64,000 bases of DNA from Paracoccaceae bacterium (GCA_019429405.1 JAHYIZ010000003.1:62001-126000), one strand, 5' to 3'. Numbered from the stretch's first letter, positions 14,824-24,784 are shown. Notes: generated by a model not told the origin, from the letters alone. Numbers and translations are program-made.

Positions 14824-14848
14824 ACGGCGCGCGCCTGCGCCGGTGCCG

Positions 14849-16000
14849 CTATTGCAGGTAGGGCATCGGGTCCACGCTGTCAAAACCGTCGCGCACCTCA
14901 AAATGCACAAAACCCGGCGTGCCCGCGCGCACCTTGGCAATGGCCTGCCCGCGCGTCACGCGGTCGCCCTTGGCCACCGTCAGCGCGTCGATGTTGGCAT
15001 AGACCGTCAGCAGGTTATTGTCGTGGCGGATCACCAGAATCGGCACGCCATCGGTATCGCGCGTGATCGCGGCAACGGTGCCTGCTTCGGCGGCGCGCAC
15101 CGTGGTGCCGGGGCTCGCGGCAATGTCGACGCCGTCATTCTTTTTCTGCTCGTAGGGCCGAATGATTGCGCCGGTCACCGGCATTGCCATCCGCGCGGCG
15201 GTGGTGGTGCGCGTGGCGCCAAGGTCGGCGGCGGGCGGGGAGGCGACGGCGCTGCTGGCCGCCGGCGGATTTGCTGCAGGCAAGGGCTGCGCCGCCGAGG
15301 GCGGCACCGGGGTGGCTGAGCCCTGACCCGGCGCCGAGGTCAGTGGTGCTGCGGCGGCACTGCGCACCAGCGGCGCCGGGGTCGGGATCATCAGATACTG
15401 GCCCTCGCGCACCGAAAGATCGGCAGGCAATCCGTTCCAGTCAGCCAGCGAGCGCACATCGACGCTGTAATAGCGCGCGATCGAATAGGCGGTCTCGCCC
15501 CGCGCCACCTTGTGGCGGATCGGCTCGCTGACGGCGGGGGCGGTGGTGGCTGCGGGGGCGGCACCGTTCGTAGTGGCGCGGTCGATCGCCCCGGTCGCGA
15601 GTGCCGTAATGTCAATGCGGTCGGTGGCGGCGCCGGTGGCGGCGGCTACGCGCCCCGGAAGCGCCAGCACCTCGCCCCCGTTCAGCACGGTCTCGGGGCG
15701 CAGCGCGTTGTAGCTTGCCAGTTCGGCGGCCCCAACGCCGACACGGTTCGCGAGTGCCGCCACGCTGTCGCCGCGCCGTGCCACCACCACCTGATAGGTC
15801 GGATACGAGATCACGCCGCGCGCATCTGGCTCGGGCCGCTGGTTCACGGCCTGCCGGACTGCTGCCGAGGTATCAAGCCCGGTATTGCCGAAATTGCGCA
15901 GGTCGAAATCAAACTTGCCATCGGCGTCGCAGCCGGCAAGGGCCAGCAAGGCGGCGCCTGCAATCAGGCTGCGGGTGGTGGCGTGCGAAAATGTTGGCAT
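14849..16000 (-). CDS. nlpD: NlpD/DipM-like lipoprotein: LysM repeats plus degenerate M23 domain
   Basis: A 383-residue envelope protein. A lipobox L-A-L-A-G-C puts the lipidated Cys near residue 24. Two LysM domains follow (about residues 65-115 and 160-210, the second containing V-A-R-G-E-T-A-Y-S-I-A-R-Y-Y), then an Ala/Pro/Ser linker and a C-terminal LytM/M23 domain. In active M23 peptidases the zinc site needs H-x-G-x-D and H-x-H. Here these read N-D-G-V-D-I and V-H-F-E-V-R, and the central Y-A-H has become Y-A-N. This matches E. coli NlpD, an amidase activator without hydrolase activity. It is the last gene of surE-pcm-nlpD. Confidence 0.88.
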   Translation of the reverse strand: MPTFSHATTRSLIAGAALLALAGCDADGKFDFDLRNFGNTGLDTSAAVRQAVNQRPEPDARGVISYPTYQVVVARRGDSVAALANRVGVGAAELASYNALRPETVLNGGEVLALPGRVAAATGAATDRIDITALATGAIDRATTNGAAPAATTAPAVSEPIRHKVARGETAYSIARYYSVDVRSLADWNGLPADLSVREGQYLMIPTPAPLVRSAAAAPLTSAPGQGSATPVPPSAAQPLPAANPPAASSAVASPPAADLGATRTTTAARMAMPVTGAIIRPYEQKKNDGVDIAASPGTTVRAAEAGTVAAITRDTDGVPILVIRHDNNLLTVYANIDALTVAKGDRVTRGQAIAKVRAGTPGFVHFEVRDGFDSVDPMPYLQ

Positions 16001-16054
16001 CTGCTCTGTCCTCGCTTGCGAACGGGCTCTGTTGCCGGGCCCTTGGAAAACCGC

Positions 16055-16717
16055 CTAGTCGTAGCTTACACCCTCTACCAAAGGCACAAAACGCACTGGG
16101 CGCAACTCGTCATATTCATACCCCGTCTCTGAGCGGCGCACACGGATCAGGCTTTGCACCGCATCCGACTGCCCCACGGGAAGCACCATGATACCGCCGA
16201 TCTTCAACTGCGCCAAGAGCGGCCCGGGCGGGTCTTCGGCGGCGGCGGTCACAAGGATACGGTCGAACGGCGCCTGATCGGGCAGGCCACGGCTGCCATC
16301 GGCGGTGATCGCCACGATATTGCGGATGTCGAGTGCCGCAAAAATCTCTTCGGCCTCGCGCACCAGGCGGCGGTGGCGGTCAACCGTGTAGACCCGTCGC
16401 GCAAGCTGCGCCAGAATCGCGGCCTGATAGCCAGACCCGGTGCCGACCTCCAGCACGGTATCGCGCGGCCCGACCTCCAGCGCCTGCGTCATCAGCCCCA
16501 CCACCGAGGGCTGGCTGATGGTCTGGCCGCAGGCGATGGGCAAGGGCATGTCTTCATAGGCGCGTTCGGCAAACAGGCCGCGCACGAACAGCCCCCGGTC
16601 CACCGCCTCCATCGCGGTCAGAACCCGTGCATCTGTGACCCCGCGTGACCGCAGCGCGAACAAGAAGCGCATCTTGCGTTCGGCGATGGCGCCATCGTGG
16701 TCGCCCGCGTCGCTCAT
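16055..16717 (-). CDS. pcm: Protein-L-isoaspartate O-methyltransferase
   Basis: A 220-residue SAM-dependent enzyme that methylates isoaspartyl residues in aged proteins so that they can be repaired. The SAM-binding motif [15 protein letters not shown] lies at about residues 87-101. The upstream [13 protein letters not shown] loop is the family hallmark. Length is normal. Its ATG overlaps the surE stop by four bases, and the NlpD-like gene follows after 54 bases, so the three genes form one operon. Confidence 0.96.
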   Translation of the reverse strand: MSDAGDHDGAIAERKMRFLFALRSRGVTDARVLTAMEAVDRGLFVRGLFAERAYEDMPLPIACGQTISQPSVVGLMTQALEVGPRDTVLEVGTGSGYQAAILAQLARRVYTVDRHRRLVREAEEIFAALDIRNIVAITADGSRGLPDQAPFDRILVTAAAEDPPGPLLAQLKIGGIMVLPVGQSDAVQSLIRVRRSETGYEYDELRPVRFVPLVEGVSYD

Positions 16718-17499
16718 TCCAGATGAGCCTGCAAATCGGCCAGTGCGTCATGCGCGGTCAGATCGGCCCGCATCGGGGTGATCGAGATGAAGCCGTCAAG
16801 GTTCACCGCCACGTCGGTGCCGGGTGCGGTGGGCAGGTGCTGCGGGCCGCCGGTGATCCACAGAAACTTGCGCCCCGAGGGCGAGATATGCGGCTTCACG
16901 CCAAAGAACGTGTCGGTGCGCCAACCCATCGCCGCCGCCTTCATGCCGCGCACCCCGGCGGCCGCGATGGGCGGAAAGTTGACGTTGTAGAAAAACCGGT
17001 AGTCGCCGCCATCCCAGCGCCCCTTGTCCAGAAGCTTGCGCACCACCGCAGCCCCATGCACGCGCGCCGCCTCGAACGGGTCGGCCAGGTCTTCGGTTTC
17101 GGGGCCGAGAAACTGGCTGAGCGCAATCGCCGGAATGCCTTGCAGCGCCGCCTCCATGGCGCCGCCCACGGTGCCCGAATAGAGCGCGTTTTCGGCGGCG
17201 TTGTTGCCGCGATTGACGCCCGAAAGCACAAGGTCGGGCCGCGCGCCCTGCAGCACGTCATAAACCCCCGCCAGCACACAATCGGCCGGGCTGCCCTCGG
17301 CGGCATAGCGCCGCGGTGCCATCTTGGCGATCATCATCGGGTGGGTGTAGCTGATGCAATGGCCCACGCCCGATTGCTCAAAGGCTGGCGCTACGGTCCA
17401 GACCTCGCCCCCAGGTCCCGCGATCTCGTGCGCGATCTGCTCCAGCACGACCAGACCCGGCGCGTTGATGCCATCGTCATTGGTAATCAGAATGCGCAT
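16714..17499 (-). CDS. surE: 5'/3'-nucleotidase SurE
   Basis: A 261-residue metal-dependent phosphatase acting on nucleoside monophosphates and possibly short polyphosphates. It begins [10 protein letters not shown], which holds the metal ligands Asp8 and Asp9. The second metal-binding motif L-S-G-V-N-R-G-N-N follows near residue 95. Length is normal. It is the first gene of the surE-pcm-nlpD operon, an order shared with E. coli, although no rpoS follows here. A long palindromic element lies immediately upstream. Confidence 0.96.
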   Translation of the reverse strand: MRILITNDDGINAPGLVVLEQIAHEIAGPGGEVWTVAPAFEQSGVGHCISYTHPMMIAKMAPRRYAAEGSPADCVLAGVYDVLQGARPDLVLSGVNRGNNAAENALYSGTVGGAMEAALQGIPAIALSQFLGPETEDLADPFEAARVHGAAVVRKLLDKGRWDGGDYRFFYNVNFPPIAAAGVRGMKAAAMGWRTDTFFGVKPHISPSGRKFLWITGGPQHLPTAPGTDVAVNLDGFISITPMRADLTAHDALADLQAHLE

Positions 17500-17562
17500 G
17501 AAATTCCCCGGTGTGATGCTGTCTGATTAGACCGGGTAGCCGCAGTCGTAAAGCGATGATGG

Positions 17563-17645
17563 GCTTGCCTTGGGTCAAATATCCCCGCCGGAGGCAAGCA
17601 CGGGCCGTGCAGCGCTCCGCGGGGGATATTTGACCCAAGGCAAGC
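17563..17645. repeat. Long intergenic palindrome, AAATATCCCC subtype
   Basis: The 24-base arm at 17563-17586 is exactly complementary to 17622-17645, separated by 35 bases that are themselves GC-rich. The arm contains the core caaatatcccc followed by gccggagg. A second element with the same core lies at 53471-53550. It sits between the SDR gene (ending 17651) and surE (starting 17499). The SDR transcript runs into it, so it could terminate transcription, but it has no T-tract. Confidence 0.85.
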
Positions 17646-17650
17646 CGCAA

Positions 17651-18322
17651 TCAGATGAGCGCGAGGACGCGCGCGGCTTCGGCTTTTGCAGTGCTGAGTG
17701 CGCTACGGTCTTCGCCGGGAAAGAAGCGCGCGCGCGTGGCGGTGGGCATGGGGGCCGGGGTTTCGATCAGCACACGCGGGCCGATTTTCGCGCATTCGGC
17801 CTGCCAGCTGCGCGCGAGCGCGATTTGTGCGGCCTTGGTGGCGCCGTAAGCGCCGAAGAATTTTTGCCCGCCGCGCGGATCGTCAAAAAACAGCGCCGTG
17901 CCGTTGCCTGCGCGCAGCAATGGCTCGACAAGACCGATCAGGCTGGCGGTGGCGGTGATGTTGCACGCGACCGACTTGGCGAGGTCTTTGGCCGCGATGT
18001 GGCCTGCGGGGGTCAGCGATTCCGCGTGAATTGCCGTATGCGCCCAAAGTTGCAGCCCGCCCCAGCGGGCGGCCAGCGACTGCGCCAGATGCGCCATCGC
18101 CTCGGGGGTGGTCACGTCCATCGGGGCCAGCGTGGCGCTGCCGCCTGCGGCCTGGATGCGGTCGTCAAGCTCTTCAAGCCCGCCCGCGGTGCGCGCCACC
18201 GCGACCACATGCCACCCCTGCGCGGCCAGCGCCTCGGCGAGGGCCGCGCCCAAGCCGCGCGAGGCGCCGGTGACGAGGGCGATTTTCGGGGCGTTTGGCG
18301 GGATGTCGGGCGCGGTGTTCAT
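17651..18322 (-). CDS. Short-chain dehydrogenase/reductase family protein
   Basis: A 223-residue Rossmann-fold protein. The cofactor loop T-G-A-S-R-G-L-G is at residues 18-25 and the catalytic pair Y-x3-K is Tyr159 and Lys163. Two features are unusual: the normal N-N-A-G motif is replaced by H-T-A-I-H, and the catalytic Ser usually 13 residues before the Tyr is missing, the segment reading L-F-F-D-D. NAD(P) binding is likely, but activity is uncertain. It is also slightly short for the family. It is divergent from bioY. Confidence 0.85.
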   Translation of the reverse strand: MNTAPDIPPNAPKIALVTGASRGLGAALAEALAAQGWHVVAVARTAGGLEELDDRIQAAGGSATLAPMDVTTPEAMAHLAQSLAARWGGLQLWAHTAIHAESLTPAGHIAAKDLAKSVACNITATASLIGLVEPLLRAGNGTALFFDDPRGGQKFFGAYGATKAAQIALARSWQAECAKIGPRVLIETPAPMPTATRARFFPGEDRSALSTAKAEAARVLALI

Positions 18323-18367
18323 GCGCGAGCGTTTCGCATTCTACCGCTGCCCGCGCAAGGGGGAGCG

Positions 18368-18396
18368 TTGACATCTTGCGCATCTGCGGCATAACT
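18368..18396 (+). promoter_or_regulatory. Probable sigma-70 promoter of bioY
   Basis: TTGACA at 18368-18373 is a perfect -35, with a 17-base spacer to ATAACT at 18391-18396, ending 33 bases before the bioY ATG. No BioR-type TTATCTATAA operator is visible nearby. Confidence 0.5.
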
Positions 18397-18429
18397 GCGC
18401 GGACCCTGACCCTTTGCACGAGGCCCTCG

Positions 18430-18978
18430 ATGACGCTTTCCAAGGCACTTCTGCCGACCCAGACACTCGCTTCCCGCGCCCTGATGGTGCTGGGCGGGTC
18501 GCTCTTCATCGCGCTTTCGGCGCGTGTTGCCGTGCCGATGTACCCGGTGCCGATGACCCTATCAACGCTGGCGGTGCTGCTGGTCGGGTTGACCATGGGC
18601 TGGCGTCTCGGGTTGGCCACGGTTGCCGCCTACATCGCCGAAGCTGCCGCCGGTCTGCCAGTTCTGGCCGCAGGTTCGGTTCTGGGCGGGCCGACCACGG
18701 GCTTCATTCTTGGCTTCCTGCCGATGGTGGCGCTGGCGGGGCTTGCCGCCGACCTTGGAGCGCGCCGCTTTGTGCCCGCACTTGCCGCCTCGGTTGCGGC
18801 TTCACTGCTGATCTATGTGCCGGGCGTGCTCTGGCTTGATGCGGTCACGGCGCTGAATTTTTCAGGCGCCATCGAAAAAGGCATGATCCCGTTCGTGGCC
18901 GGCGACATAGTGAAATCGGTGCTGGCGGCGCTGGCGATCTCGGGTGGCTGGGCCTACTTGGGCCGCGCCCGCGGCTGA
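18430..18978 (+). CDS. bioY: Biotin transporter BioY
   Basis: A 182-residue membrane protein, the substrate-binding S component of a biotin ECF transporter or a solitary biotin importer. It has about six hydrophobic segments. The P-M-Y-P-V-P-M-T-L-S-T-L-A-V-L-L-V-G segment (about residues 38-55) and the later A-G-S-V-L-G-G-P-T-T-G-F-I-L-G-F are characteristic of BioY. The frame is open further upstream, but this ATG lies 34 bases after a good promoter. No bioM or bioN gene is adjacent in this window. Confidence 0.95.
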   Translation: MTLSKALLPTQTLASRALMVLGGSLFIALSARVAVPMYPVPMTLSTLAVLLVGLTMGWRLGLATVAAYIAEAAAGLPVLAAGSVLGGPTTGFILGFLPMVALAGLAADLGARRFVPALAASVAASLLIYVPGVLWLDAVTALNFSGAIEKGMIPFVAGDIVKSVLAALAISGGWAYLGRARG

Positions 18979-19000
18979 GCACGCAGCAAGCGAAGATCAG

Positions 19001-19036
19001 AAAACCGGGGTGCCGCTGCGTGCGCCCCGGTTTTTT
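19001..19036 (+). terminator. bioY terminator
   Basis: The stem aaaaccgggg (19001-19010) pairs with ccccggtttt (19025-19034), running directly into six T residues at 19031-19036. The A-run on the other side lets it also work on the minus strand, towards gltA transcripts. Confidence 0.85.
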
Positions 19037-19054
19037 CATGCCCCGCGGCAGCAG

Positions 19055-19100
19055 CGAAATGCAGAAGGCCGAGGGTTTCCCCCCGGCCTTTGACATTTCG
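19055..19100 (-). terminator. Possible gltA terminator hairpin
   Basis: Seven bases cgaaatg (19055-19061) pair with catttcg (19094-19100), and inside them aaggccg pairs with cggcctt. The structure begins seven bases after the gltA stop. There is no clear T-tract on the minus strand, but the next hairpin downstream has one. Confidence 0.5.
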
Positions 19101-19106
19101 CGGCGG

Positions 19107-20402
19107 TCAGCGTTGCGCGACGGGAACGTAATCGCGCGTGGTCTCGCCGATGTAAAGCTGGCGCGGGCGGCCGATCTTCAGCGCCGGGTCGCCGATCATT
19201 TCTTTCCACTGTGAAATCCAGCCGACGGTGCGCGACAGCGCGAAGATCGGCGTGAACATCGCGGTCGGAAAGCCCATCGCCTCTAGGATGATGCCCGAGT
19301 AGAAATCGACGTTCGGGTAGAGTTTCTTCGAAACGAAATACTCGTCTTCCAGCGCGATGCGCTCCAGCGCTTTCGCCACGCGCAGGGTTTCGTTGTTGTG
19401 AATACCCAAGAGGTCGAGCACCTCGTCGGCGCTTTCCTTCATCACTTTGGCGCGCGGGTCGAAATTCTTGTAGACGCGGTGGCCAAATCCCATCAGGCGG
19501 AACGGGTCGTTCTTGTCTTTTGCTTTAGCGACGAATTCGGGAATGCGGTCCACCGTGCCGATTTCGCGCAGCATTTCCAGCGCCGCCTGGTTGGCGCCGC
19601 CATGCGCCGGGCCCCAGAGGCAGGCGATGCCCGCCGCCACGCAGGCAAAGGGGTTGGCGCCCGACGAACCGGCAAGCCGCACGGTCGAGGTCGAGGCGTT
19701 TTGCTCGTGGTCGGCGTGCAGCATCATGATGCGGTCCATCGCCTTGGCGAGCACCGGGCTGACGGTGTAGTCTTCAGCCGGAACCGAGAAGCACATGTGC
19801 AGGAAGTTCGAGGCGTAATCGAGGTTATTCTTCGGGTAGACGAAGGGTTGGCCGATTGAATACTTGTAGGCCATCGCCGCGATCGTCGGCAGTTTGGCGA
19901 TCATCCGCATTGCGGCCACTTCGCGTTGCCATGGGTCGTTGATGTCGAGGCTGTCGTGGTAAAAGGCCGACATCGCGCCGACCACGCCCACCATGGTGGC
20001 CATCGGGTGGCTGTCGCGCCGGAACCCGCGGAAGAAATAATGCATCTGTTCATGCACCATCGTGTGGCGCGTGATGCGGCCTTCAAAGTTTTCCATTTGC
20101 GCTTCGGTCGGCAGCGAGCCGTTCAAAAGCAAGTAGCAGACTTCGAGAAAATGCGATTTTTCCGCCAGTTGTTCGATCGGATAGCCGCGATACAAAAGCT
20201 CGCCCTTGTCGCCGTCGATAAAGGTGATGGCGCTTTCGCACGATGCGGTCGAGGTAAAGCCGGGGTCGTAGGTGAACACGTCCGCCTGCGCGTAAAGCTT
20301 GCGGATGTCGATCACCTCGGGGCCAACGGTCGGGCTGAGGATGGGCAGCTCGTAGCTCTTGCCCTCATAGCTTAGCGTGGCGGTTTTTTTCGTATCTGCC
20401 AT
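19107..20402 (-). CDS. gltA: Citrate synthase
   Basis: A 431-residue enzyme condensing acetyl-CoA and oxaloacetate at the entry of the TCA cycle. Length and sequence fit the type II hexameric bacterial form. The region [14 protein letters not shown] holds the first catalytic His, and [14 protein letters not shown] holds the second, with the catalytic Asp further on. It follows gltX in the same direction after 61 bases, so the two may be cotranscribed. Confidence 0.98.
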   Translation of the reverse strand: MADTKKTATLSYEGKSYELPILSPTVGPEVIDIRKLYAQADVFTYDPGFTSTASCESAITFIDGDKGELLYRGYPIEQLAEKSHFLEVCYLLLNGSLPTEAQMENFEGRITRHTMVHEQMHYFFRGFRRDSHPMATMVGVVGAMSAFYHDSLDINDPWQREVAAMRMIAKLPTIAAMAYKYSIGQPFVYPKNNLDYASNFLHMCFSVPAEDYTVSPVLAKAMDRIMMLHADHEQNASTSTVRLAGSSGANPFACVAAGIACLWGPAHGGANQAALEMLREIGTVDRIPEFVAKAKDKNDPFRLMGFGHRVYKNFDPRAKVMKESADEVLDLLGIHNNETLRVAKALERIALEDEYFVSKKLYPNVDFYSGIILEAMGFPTAMFTPIFALSRTVGWISQWKEMIGDPALKIGRPRQLYIGETTRDYVPVAQR

Positions 20403-20463
20403 GTCGTTCCCTTTTGCTGTTCCCGGTCTGGCCGAGAGTGTTCCGATATCCCGGTGCAGCCGC

Positions 20464-21876
20464 TCAGGCTGCCTGATCGTTCAGCCGTGCGAGCGTCTCA
20501 TCGCGGCCCAGCACCAGCATCATGTCAAATACGCTGGGTGTTACCATGCGTCCCGCGAGCGCCGCCCGCAATGGCCCGGCAATTTTCCCAAGACCAAGCC
20601 CGTGCGCAGCTGCTACGGCAGAGACAATAGCCTCCAGCTCATTGCGCACCCAGCTAGCATCTTGCAATTGCGGCGTCAATTCGCGCAGTATACCACGGGA
20701 TACCGCGTCGAGCGCCGCCGCCGCTTTCGGCTCCAGCTCCAGCGGCCGGGATGCCAGAACAAAGTGCGCTTTTTCAAGGAGTTCCGGAAATGTCTTGGCG
20801 CGCTCCTTGGTGCAGGCAAGCGCCTTTAGCAAACCGTCACGTTGCTGTGCGGTCAGCGCGGGGCGCGCGACGGCCGTCAGATATGCCTCAATTTCAGGCA
20901 ACAACCTTTCGTCTGCCGCCTTGGCGATGTGGTGACCGGAAACGTTTTCAAGCTTCTTGAAATCAAGTCGTGCCGGGGCGCGCCCGATTCCCGCCAAATC
21001 GAACCATGCAAGCGCCTGCGCATCGTCAAAAAGCTCGTCATTGCCATGGCTCCAGCCAAGCCGGGTGAGGTAGTTGCGCATGCCCGCCGCGCAAAAGCCC
21101 ATCGCCTGATATTCCTCCAGCCCGACCGCGCCGTGGCGCTTGCTCAGCTTCTTGCCATCGGGGCCGTGGATCAGCGGGATATGGGCGAACACCGGAACCT
21201 GCCATCCCATCGCCTGATAGATCTGCACTTGCCGCGCCGCATTGGTCAGGTGGTCATCTCCACGGATGATATGAGTTACGCCCATGTCGTGGTCGTCGAC
21301 AACCACCGCCAGCATGTAGGTGGGGGTAGCATCGGAACGTAAACAAACCATGTCATCAAGCTGGTCATTGCGGAAGGTGACCGTGCCCTGCACCGCATCC
21401 TCGATCACCGTTGCACCGTCACGCGGCGCCTTGAGGCGGATCGCATAGGGCGCGTCGGGGTGGGTTGCGGGGTCGGCGTCGCGCCACGGGCTTTGATAGA
21501 GCGTCGAGCGGCCCTCGGCACGCGCCGCTTCGCGGAAGGCTTCGATGTCTTCTTGCGTCGCAAAGCACTTGTAGGCGGTGCCATTTGCAAGCATCTGGCG
21601 CGCGACCTCGGCGTGGCGTGCGCGTCCGGCAAACTGGCTGACCGCCTCGCCATCCCAGTCAAGCCCCAGCCATGTCAGCCCGCGCAGAATAGCGGCGGTC
21701 GCTTCGGGGGTTGACCGTTCACGGTCGGTGTCTTCGATTCGCAGCAGAAACTTGCCGCCGCGGCCGCGTGCGTAAAGCCAGTTGAACAGCGCCGTTCGGG
21801 CCCCGCCGATGTGCAGATAGCCGGTGGGTGAGGGTGCAAAGCGGGTGACGACCGGGGCTTGCGGGGCGGAGGACAT
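20464..21876 (-). CDS. gltX: Glutamyl-tRNA synthetase
   Basis: A 470-residue class I synthetase charging tRNA-Glu, and perhaps also tRNA-Gln for later transamidation, as alphaproteobacteria commonly do. The HIGH-type motif is [15 protein letters not shown] (residues 12-26), and the KMSKS-type loop is K-K-L-S-K-R-H-G-A. Many alphaproteobacteria have two GltX paralogues; which one this is cannot be settled from sequence alone. It is divergent from comEC with 81 bases between. Confidence 0.96.
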   Translation of the reverse strand: MSSAPQAPVVTRFAPSPTGYLHIGGARTALFNWLYARGRGGKFLLRIEDTDRERSTPEATAAILRGLTWLGLDWDGEAVSQFAGRARHAEVARQMLANGTAYKCFATQEDIEAFREAARAEGRSTLYQSPWRDADPATHPDAPYAIRLKAPRDGATVIEDAVQGTVTFRNDQLDDMVCLRSDATPTYMLAVVVDDHDMGVTHIIRGDDHLTNAARQVQIYQAMGWQVPVFAHIPLIHGPDGKKLSKRHGAVGLEEYQAMGFCAAGMRNYLTRLGWSHGNDELFDDAQALAWFDLAGIGRAPARLDFKKLENVSGHHIAKAADERLLPEIEAYLTAVARPALTAQQRDGLLKALACTKERAKTFPELLEKAHFVLASRPLELEPKAAAALDAVSRGILRELTPQLQDASWVRNELEAIVSAVAAAHGLGLGKIAGPLRAALAGRMVTPSVFDMMLVLGRDETLARLNDQAA

Positions 21877-21957
21877 CGGGAATTAACCTTTCGGTAACCA
21901 TGAGCCGGGTAGGCTTTCGCGCTGATCCTTAGGCAAGGATGCTCGGAGAAACAAGAA

Positions 21958-24063
21958 GTGGCTAGCCTTGCCGACCCCGACCTTGCGTACCCCGCCCCCC
22001 GGCGTTTCGGCCCGTCTGCGCAGTGGGGGGGCTTGCGGCACCCTTTGGCCGCGCTCGCGGCGGCGCGGGGCGATATCTTCCTGTGGCTGCCGATCTGGCT
22101 TGGCACGGGCATCGGCATCTGGTTCGGTTTGGCGTGGGAGCCGGGCAGGGCGGTTTACGCCAGCGTGGCCGCCGCAATGGTGCTCGGGGCCATTGCGTGG
22201 CTGCGCGGGCCTGACGCGGGGCGGCTGGTTGCCGCAGCGCTGACCGTTGCCGCGCTCGGCTTCCTGCTTGCAGGCGCGCGCGCCCACACCCTTGCCGCGC
22301 CGGTGCTCGGGTTTCGCTATTATGGCCCGGTCGAAGGCCGGATCATCTCGATTGACCGATCGAGCGGCGACTACATCCGCCTCAAGCTCGATCAGGTGGT
22401 GCTGGCTAGCGTGGCCCCGGCGCGCACCCCCGCAACCGCGCGGGTGGCGCTGCACGGCGACCAGTCGCAGCTTGCGCCCGAGCCGGGCCAGCGCGTGATG
22501 ATGACCGCCAACCTGATGCCCCCCGCCGGGCCAGCCTCGCCACAAAGCTATGATTTTCGGCGTAATTCCTGGTTTGCGCAGCTTGGTGCCGTGGGCTATG
22601 TGCGTGCCCCGGTGCTGCTGCTTGAGCCGCCCGCGCCGGGTGACTGGCTGCTGGCCGGGCACCGTACGCGCATGCGCCTTTCGGCAGCGATTCAGGCGCG
22701 GATACCGGGGCAGGCGGGGGCGGTTGCAGCGGCGCTGATGACCGGCGACCGGTCCGGCATTGCCGAGGCCACGAATGTCTCGATGCGCGCCTCAAACCTT
22801 TACCACATCATCTCAATTTCGGGCCTGCACATGGGCATGCTGGCGGGGTTCGTCTTTGCGGCGCTGCGCTATGGTCTGGCCTTGGTCGGCAACCTGGCGT
22901 TGCACCTGCCGGTCAAGAAGATTGCGGCGGCGGTGGCACTGCTGGCGGCAAGCATCTACCTGTGGCTTGCGGGGCCGAACGTGGCCACCGAGCGTGCCTA
23001 TGTAATGGCCGCGACGATGCTGGTGGCGGTGCTGCTTGACCGGCGGGCGATCAGTTTGCGCACGGTGGCGGTGGCGGCGCTGGCGCTGCTACTGATCAAC
23101 CCGGAAGGGCTGATGGACCCCGGATTCCAGATGTCGTTCAGTGCCACGATCGCGCTGATTCTGGTCTATCGGCCCTGGGCGCGGGTGCAACACCTTGTGC
23201 CGGGGCTGCTAAAGCCGGTGGCGATGCTGGTGCTATCTTCGCTGGCGGCCGGCTTTGCCTCGGCGCCGATCGCCGCGGCGCATTTCAACCGCATGCCGGA
23301 ATACGGGTTGTTGGCAAACCTGCTCGCGGTGCCGGTCATGGGCACGGCGGTGATGCCGGCGGGGGTCATTGCGGCGTTGCTGGCGCCCTTGGGGCTTGCC
23401 GGGCCGCCGCTATGGGTGATGGAGCAGGGCACGCGCTGGATGATCCTTGTTTCCGACTGGGTGGCGGGGCTCGATGGCGCGCTGATCTCGCTGCCGACCC
23501 CCCCCGAGGCGGTGTTGCCGCTGATGGCCGTGGCGGCGGCGTTGATGGTGTTGGCACGCGGTGCGGCGCGCGGGGCCGGTTTTGCCGTGGCAATCGCCGT
23601 GGTGGCTCTTTGGGCCGGGGTCGAGCGCCCGGCCTTGCTGATTGCGCCCGAGGGCGAACTGGTCGGGCTGATGACCGCAGACGGGCGCGCGATGTCGAAA
23701 TCGGGTGCCGCCTATGTGGCGGAAACCTGGATGGCGGAAGACGGCGACGACGCCCCGGTTGAAGCGGCATCCGCCCGCGCGGGCTGGGACGGCCCTACGG
23801 GCAGCCGCGAGGCGGTGCTGGCAGGGCGGCGCGTGGTGCACCTGACCGGCAAGGGCGCGGCAGACCGGGTCGCGGCGGCTTGCACCGGCGGCGCGATCGT
23901 GGTGCTGGCGGCCGCAGCGACCGAAACCGCACCCGGCGATTGCCTGCTGTTCGACCTGACGCGCTTGCGCCAAAGCGGCGCGGTCGCGATCACGCCCGCA
24001 GGCGATGCGCTGCGGGTGGTAACGGTTGCTGAGACGATTGGCCCGCGGCTTTGGGCGCGCTAG
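21958..24063 (+). CDS. comEC: ComEC/Rec2-family DNA uptake channel
   Basis: A 701-residue inner-membrane protein that carries single-stranded DNA into the cytoplasm during transformation. In Rhodobacter it is also needed to take up DNA delivered by gene transfer agents. An N-terminal DUF4131-like region with membrane segments covers residues 40-200. The competence domain follows, with H-I-I-S-I-S-G-L-H-M-G-M-L-A-G (about residues 282-296) as the signature. The C-terminal part is short and lacks the H-x-H-x-D-H metallo-beta-lactamase motif found in longer ComEC proteins. It starts with GTG and ends two bases from the convergent lexA. Confidence 0.92.
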   Translation: MASLADPDLAYPAPRRFGPSAQWGGLRHPLAALAAARGDIFLWLPIWLGTGIGIWFGLAWEPGRAVYASVAAAMVLGAIAWLRGPDAGRLVAAALTVAALGFLLAGARAHTLAAPVLGFRYYGPVEGRIISIDRSSGDYIRLKLDQVVLASVAPARTPATARVALHGDQSQLAPEPGQRVMMTANLMPPAGPASPQSYDFRRNSWFAQLGAVGYVRAPVLLLEPPAPGDWLLAGHRTRMRLSAAIQARIPGQAGAVAAALMTGDRSGIAEATNVSMRASNLYHIISISGLHMGMLAGFVFAALRYGLALVGNLALHLPVKKIAAAVALLAASIYLWLAGPNVATERAYVMAATMLVAVLLDRRAISLRTVAVAALALLLINPEGLMDPGFQMSFSATIALILVYRPWARVQHLVPGLLKPVAMLVLSSLAAGFASAPIAAAHFNRMPEYGLLANLLAVPVMGTAVMPAGVIAALLAPLGLAGPPLWVMEQGTRWMILVSDWVAGLDGALISLPTPPEAVLPLMAVAAALMVLARGAARGAGFAVAIAVVALWAGVERPALLIAPEGELVGLMTADGRAMSKSGAAYVAETWMAEDGDDAPVEAASARAGWDGPTGSREAVLAGRRVVHLTGKGAADRVAAACTGGAIVVLAAAATETAPGDCLLFDLTRLRQSGAVAITPAGDALRVVTVAETIGPRLWAR

Positions 24064-24065
24064 GC

Positions 24066-24755
24066 CTAGTAGCTGCGGATCAGCCCGACCAGACGCCCCT
24101 GCACCTTGACCTGATCTTCGCGCAGAATGCGGGTTTCATAGGCGGGGTTGGCGGCCTCCAGCGCGATCATGCCGTTCTTGCGGCGAAACCGCTTCAGCGT
24201 CGCCTCAAACCCCTCGACCAGCGCTACCACGATATCGCCGTTGTCGGCGGTCGCCTGCTGCCGGATCACCACGATATCGCCATCGTTGATGCCCGCGTCG
24301 ATCATCGAATCGCCCTTGACCTCTAGCGCGTAATGTTCGCCGCGCCCCGTAAGCATGGTTTCAGGCACCGTGATGTGGTGCGAAATTTCCGAAATCGCCT
24401 CAATCGGCACACCGGCGGCGATCCGCCCCATCACCGGCAATTCGATCACCCCGGCCGCGACCGGCAGCGCGCCGCGCGGCGGCTCAACCCTGTCGCCCGC
24501 AATCACGCGCGGGTTGAAACCGGGGCGCTCCATCGCCTCGGGCAGTTTGACAATTTCGATGGCGCGGGCGCGGTGCGCGAGCCGGCGGATGAAGCCGCGC
24601 TCTTCCAGTGCCGTGATCAGCCGGTGGATGCCGGATTTTGACCGCAGCGCCAGCGCATCCTTCATTTCGTCGAAAGACGGCGGAACCCCGTCACGCTGCG
24701 TGCGCTTTTGAATGAAGTCCAGCAATTCCAGTTGCTTGCGCGTCAGCATCGACAC
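24066..24755 (-). CDS. lexA: SOS repressor LexA
   Basis: A 229-residue repressor of the SOS regulon. The N-terminal winged helix lies in residues 1-70. The C-terminal S24 domain has the self-cleavage bond Ala114-Gly115 in R-I-A-A-G-V, the nucleophile Ser150 in V-K-G-D-S-M and the base Lys188. All required residues are therefore present. An SOS box at 24770-24784 begins 15 bases before the start, so the gene probably controls itself. It is the last gene of a run from trpG. Confidence 0.98.
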   Translation of the reverse strand: MSMLTRKQLELLDFIQKRTQRDGVPPSFDEMKDALALRSKSGIHRLITALEERGFIRRLAHRARAIEIVKLPEAMERPGFNPRVIAGDRVEPPRGALPVAAGVIELPVMGRIAAGVPIEAISEISHHITVPETMLTGRGEHYALEVKGDSMIDAGINDGDIVVIRQQATADNGDIVVALVEGFEATLKRFRRKNGMIALEAANPAYETRILREDQVKVQGRLVGLIRSY

Positions 24756-24769
24756 CCCTCCGCAGCTAT

Positions 24770-24784
24770 GTTCGACCTATGTTC
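24770..24784 (-). promoter_or_regulatory. LexA (SOS) box of lexA
   Basis: GTTC-gacctat-GTTC, an exact match to the alphaproteobacterial LexA box, sits between moeA and lexA and begins 15 bases upstream of the lexA ATG. It allows lexA to be induced independently of the trp-moa genes before it. Confidence 0.9.
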
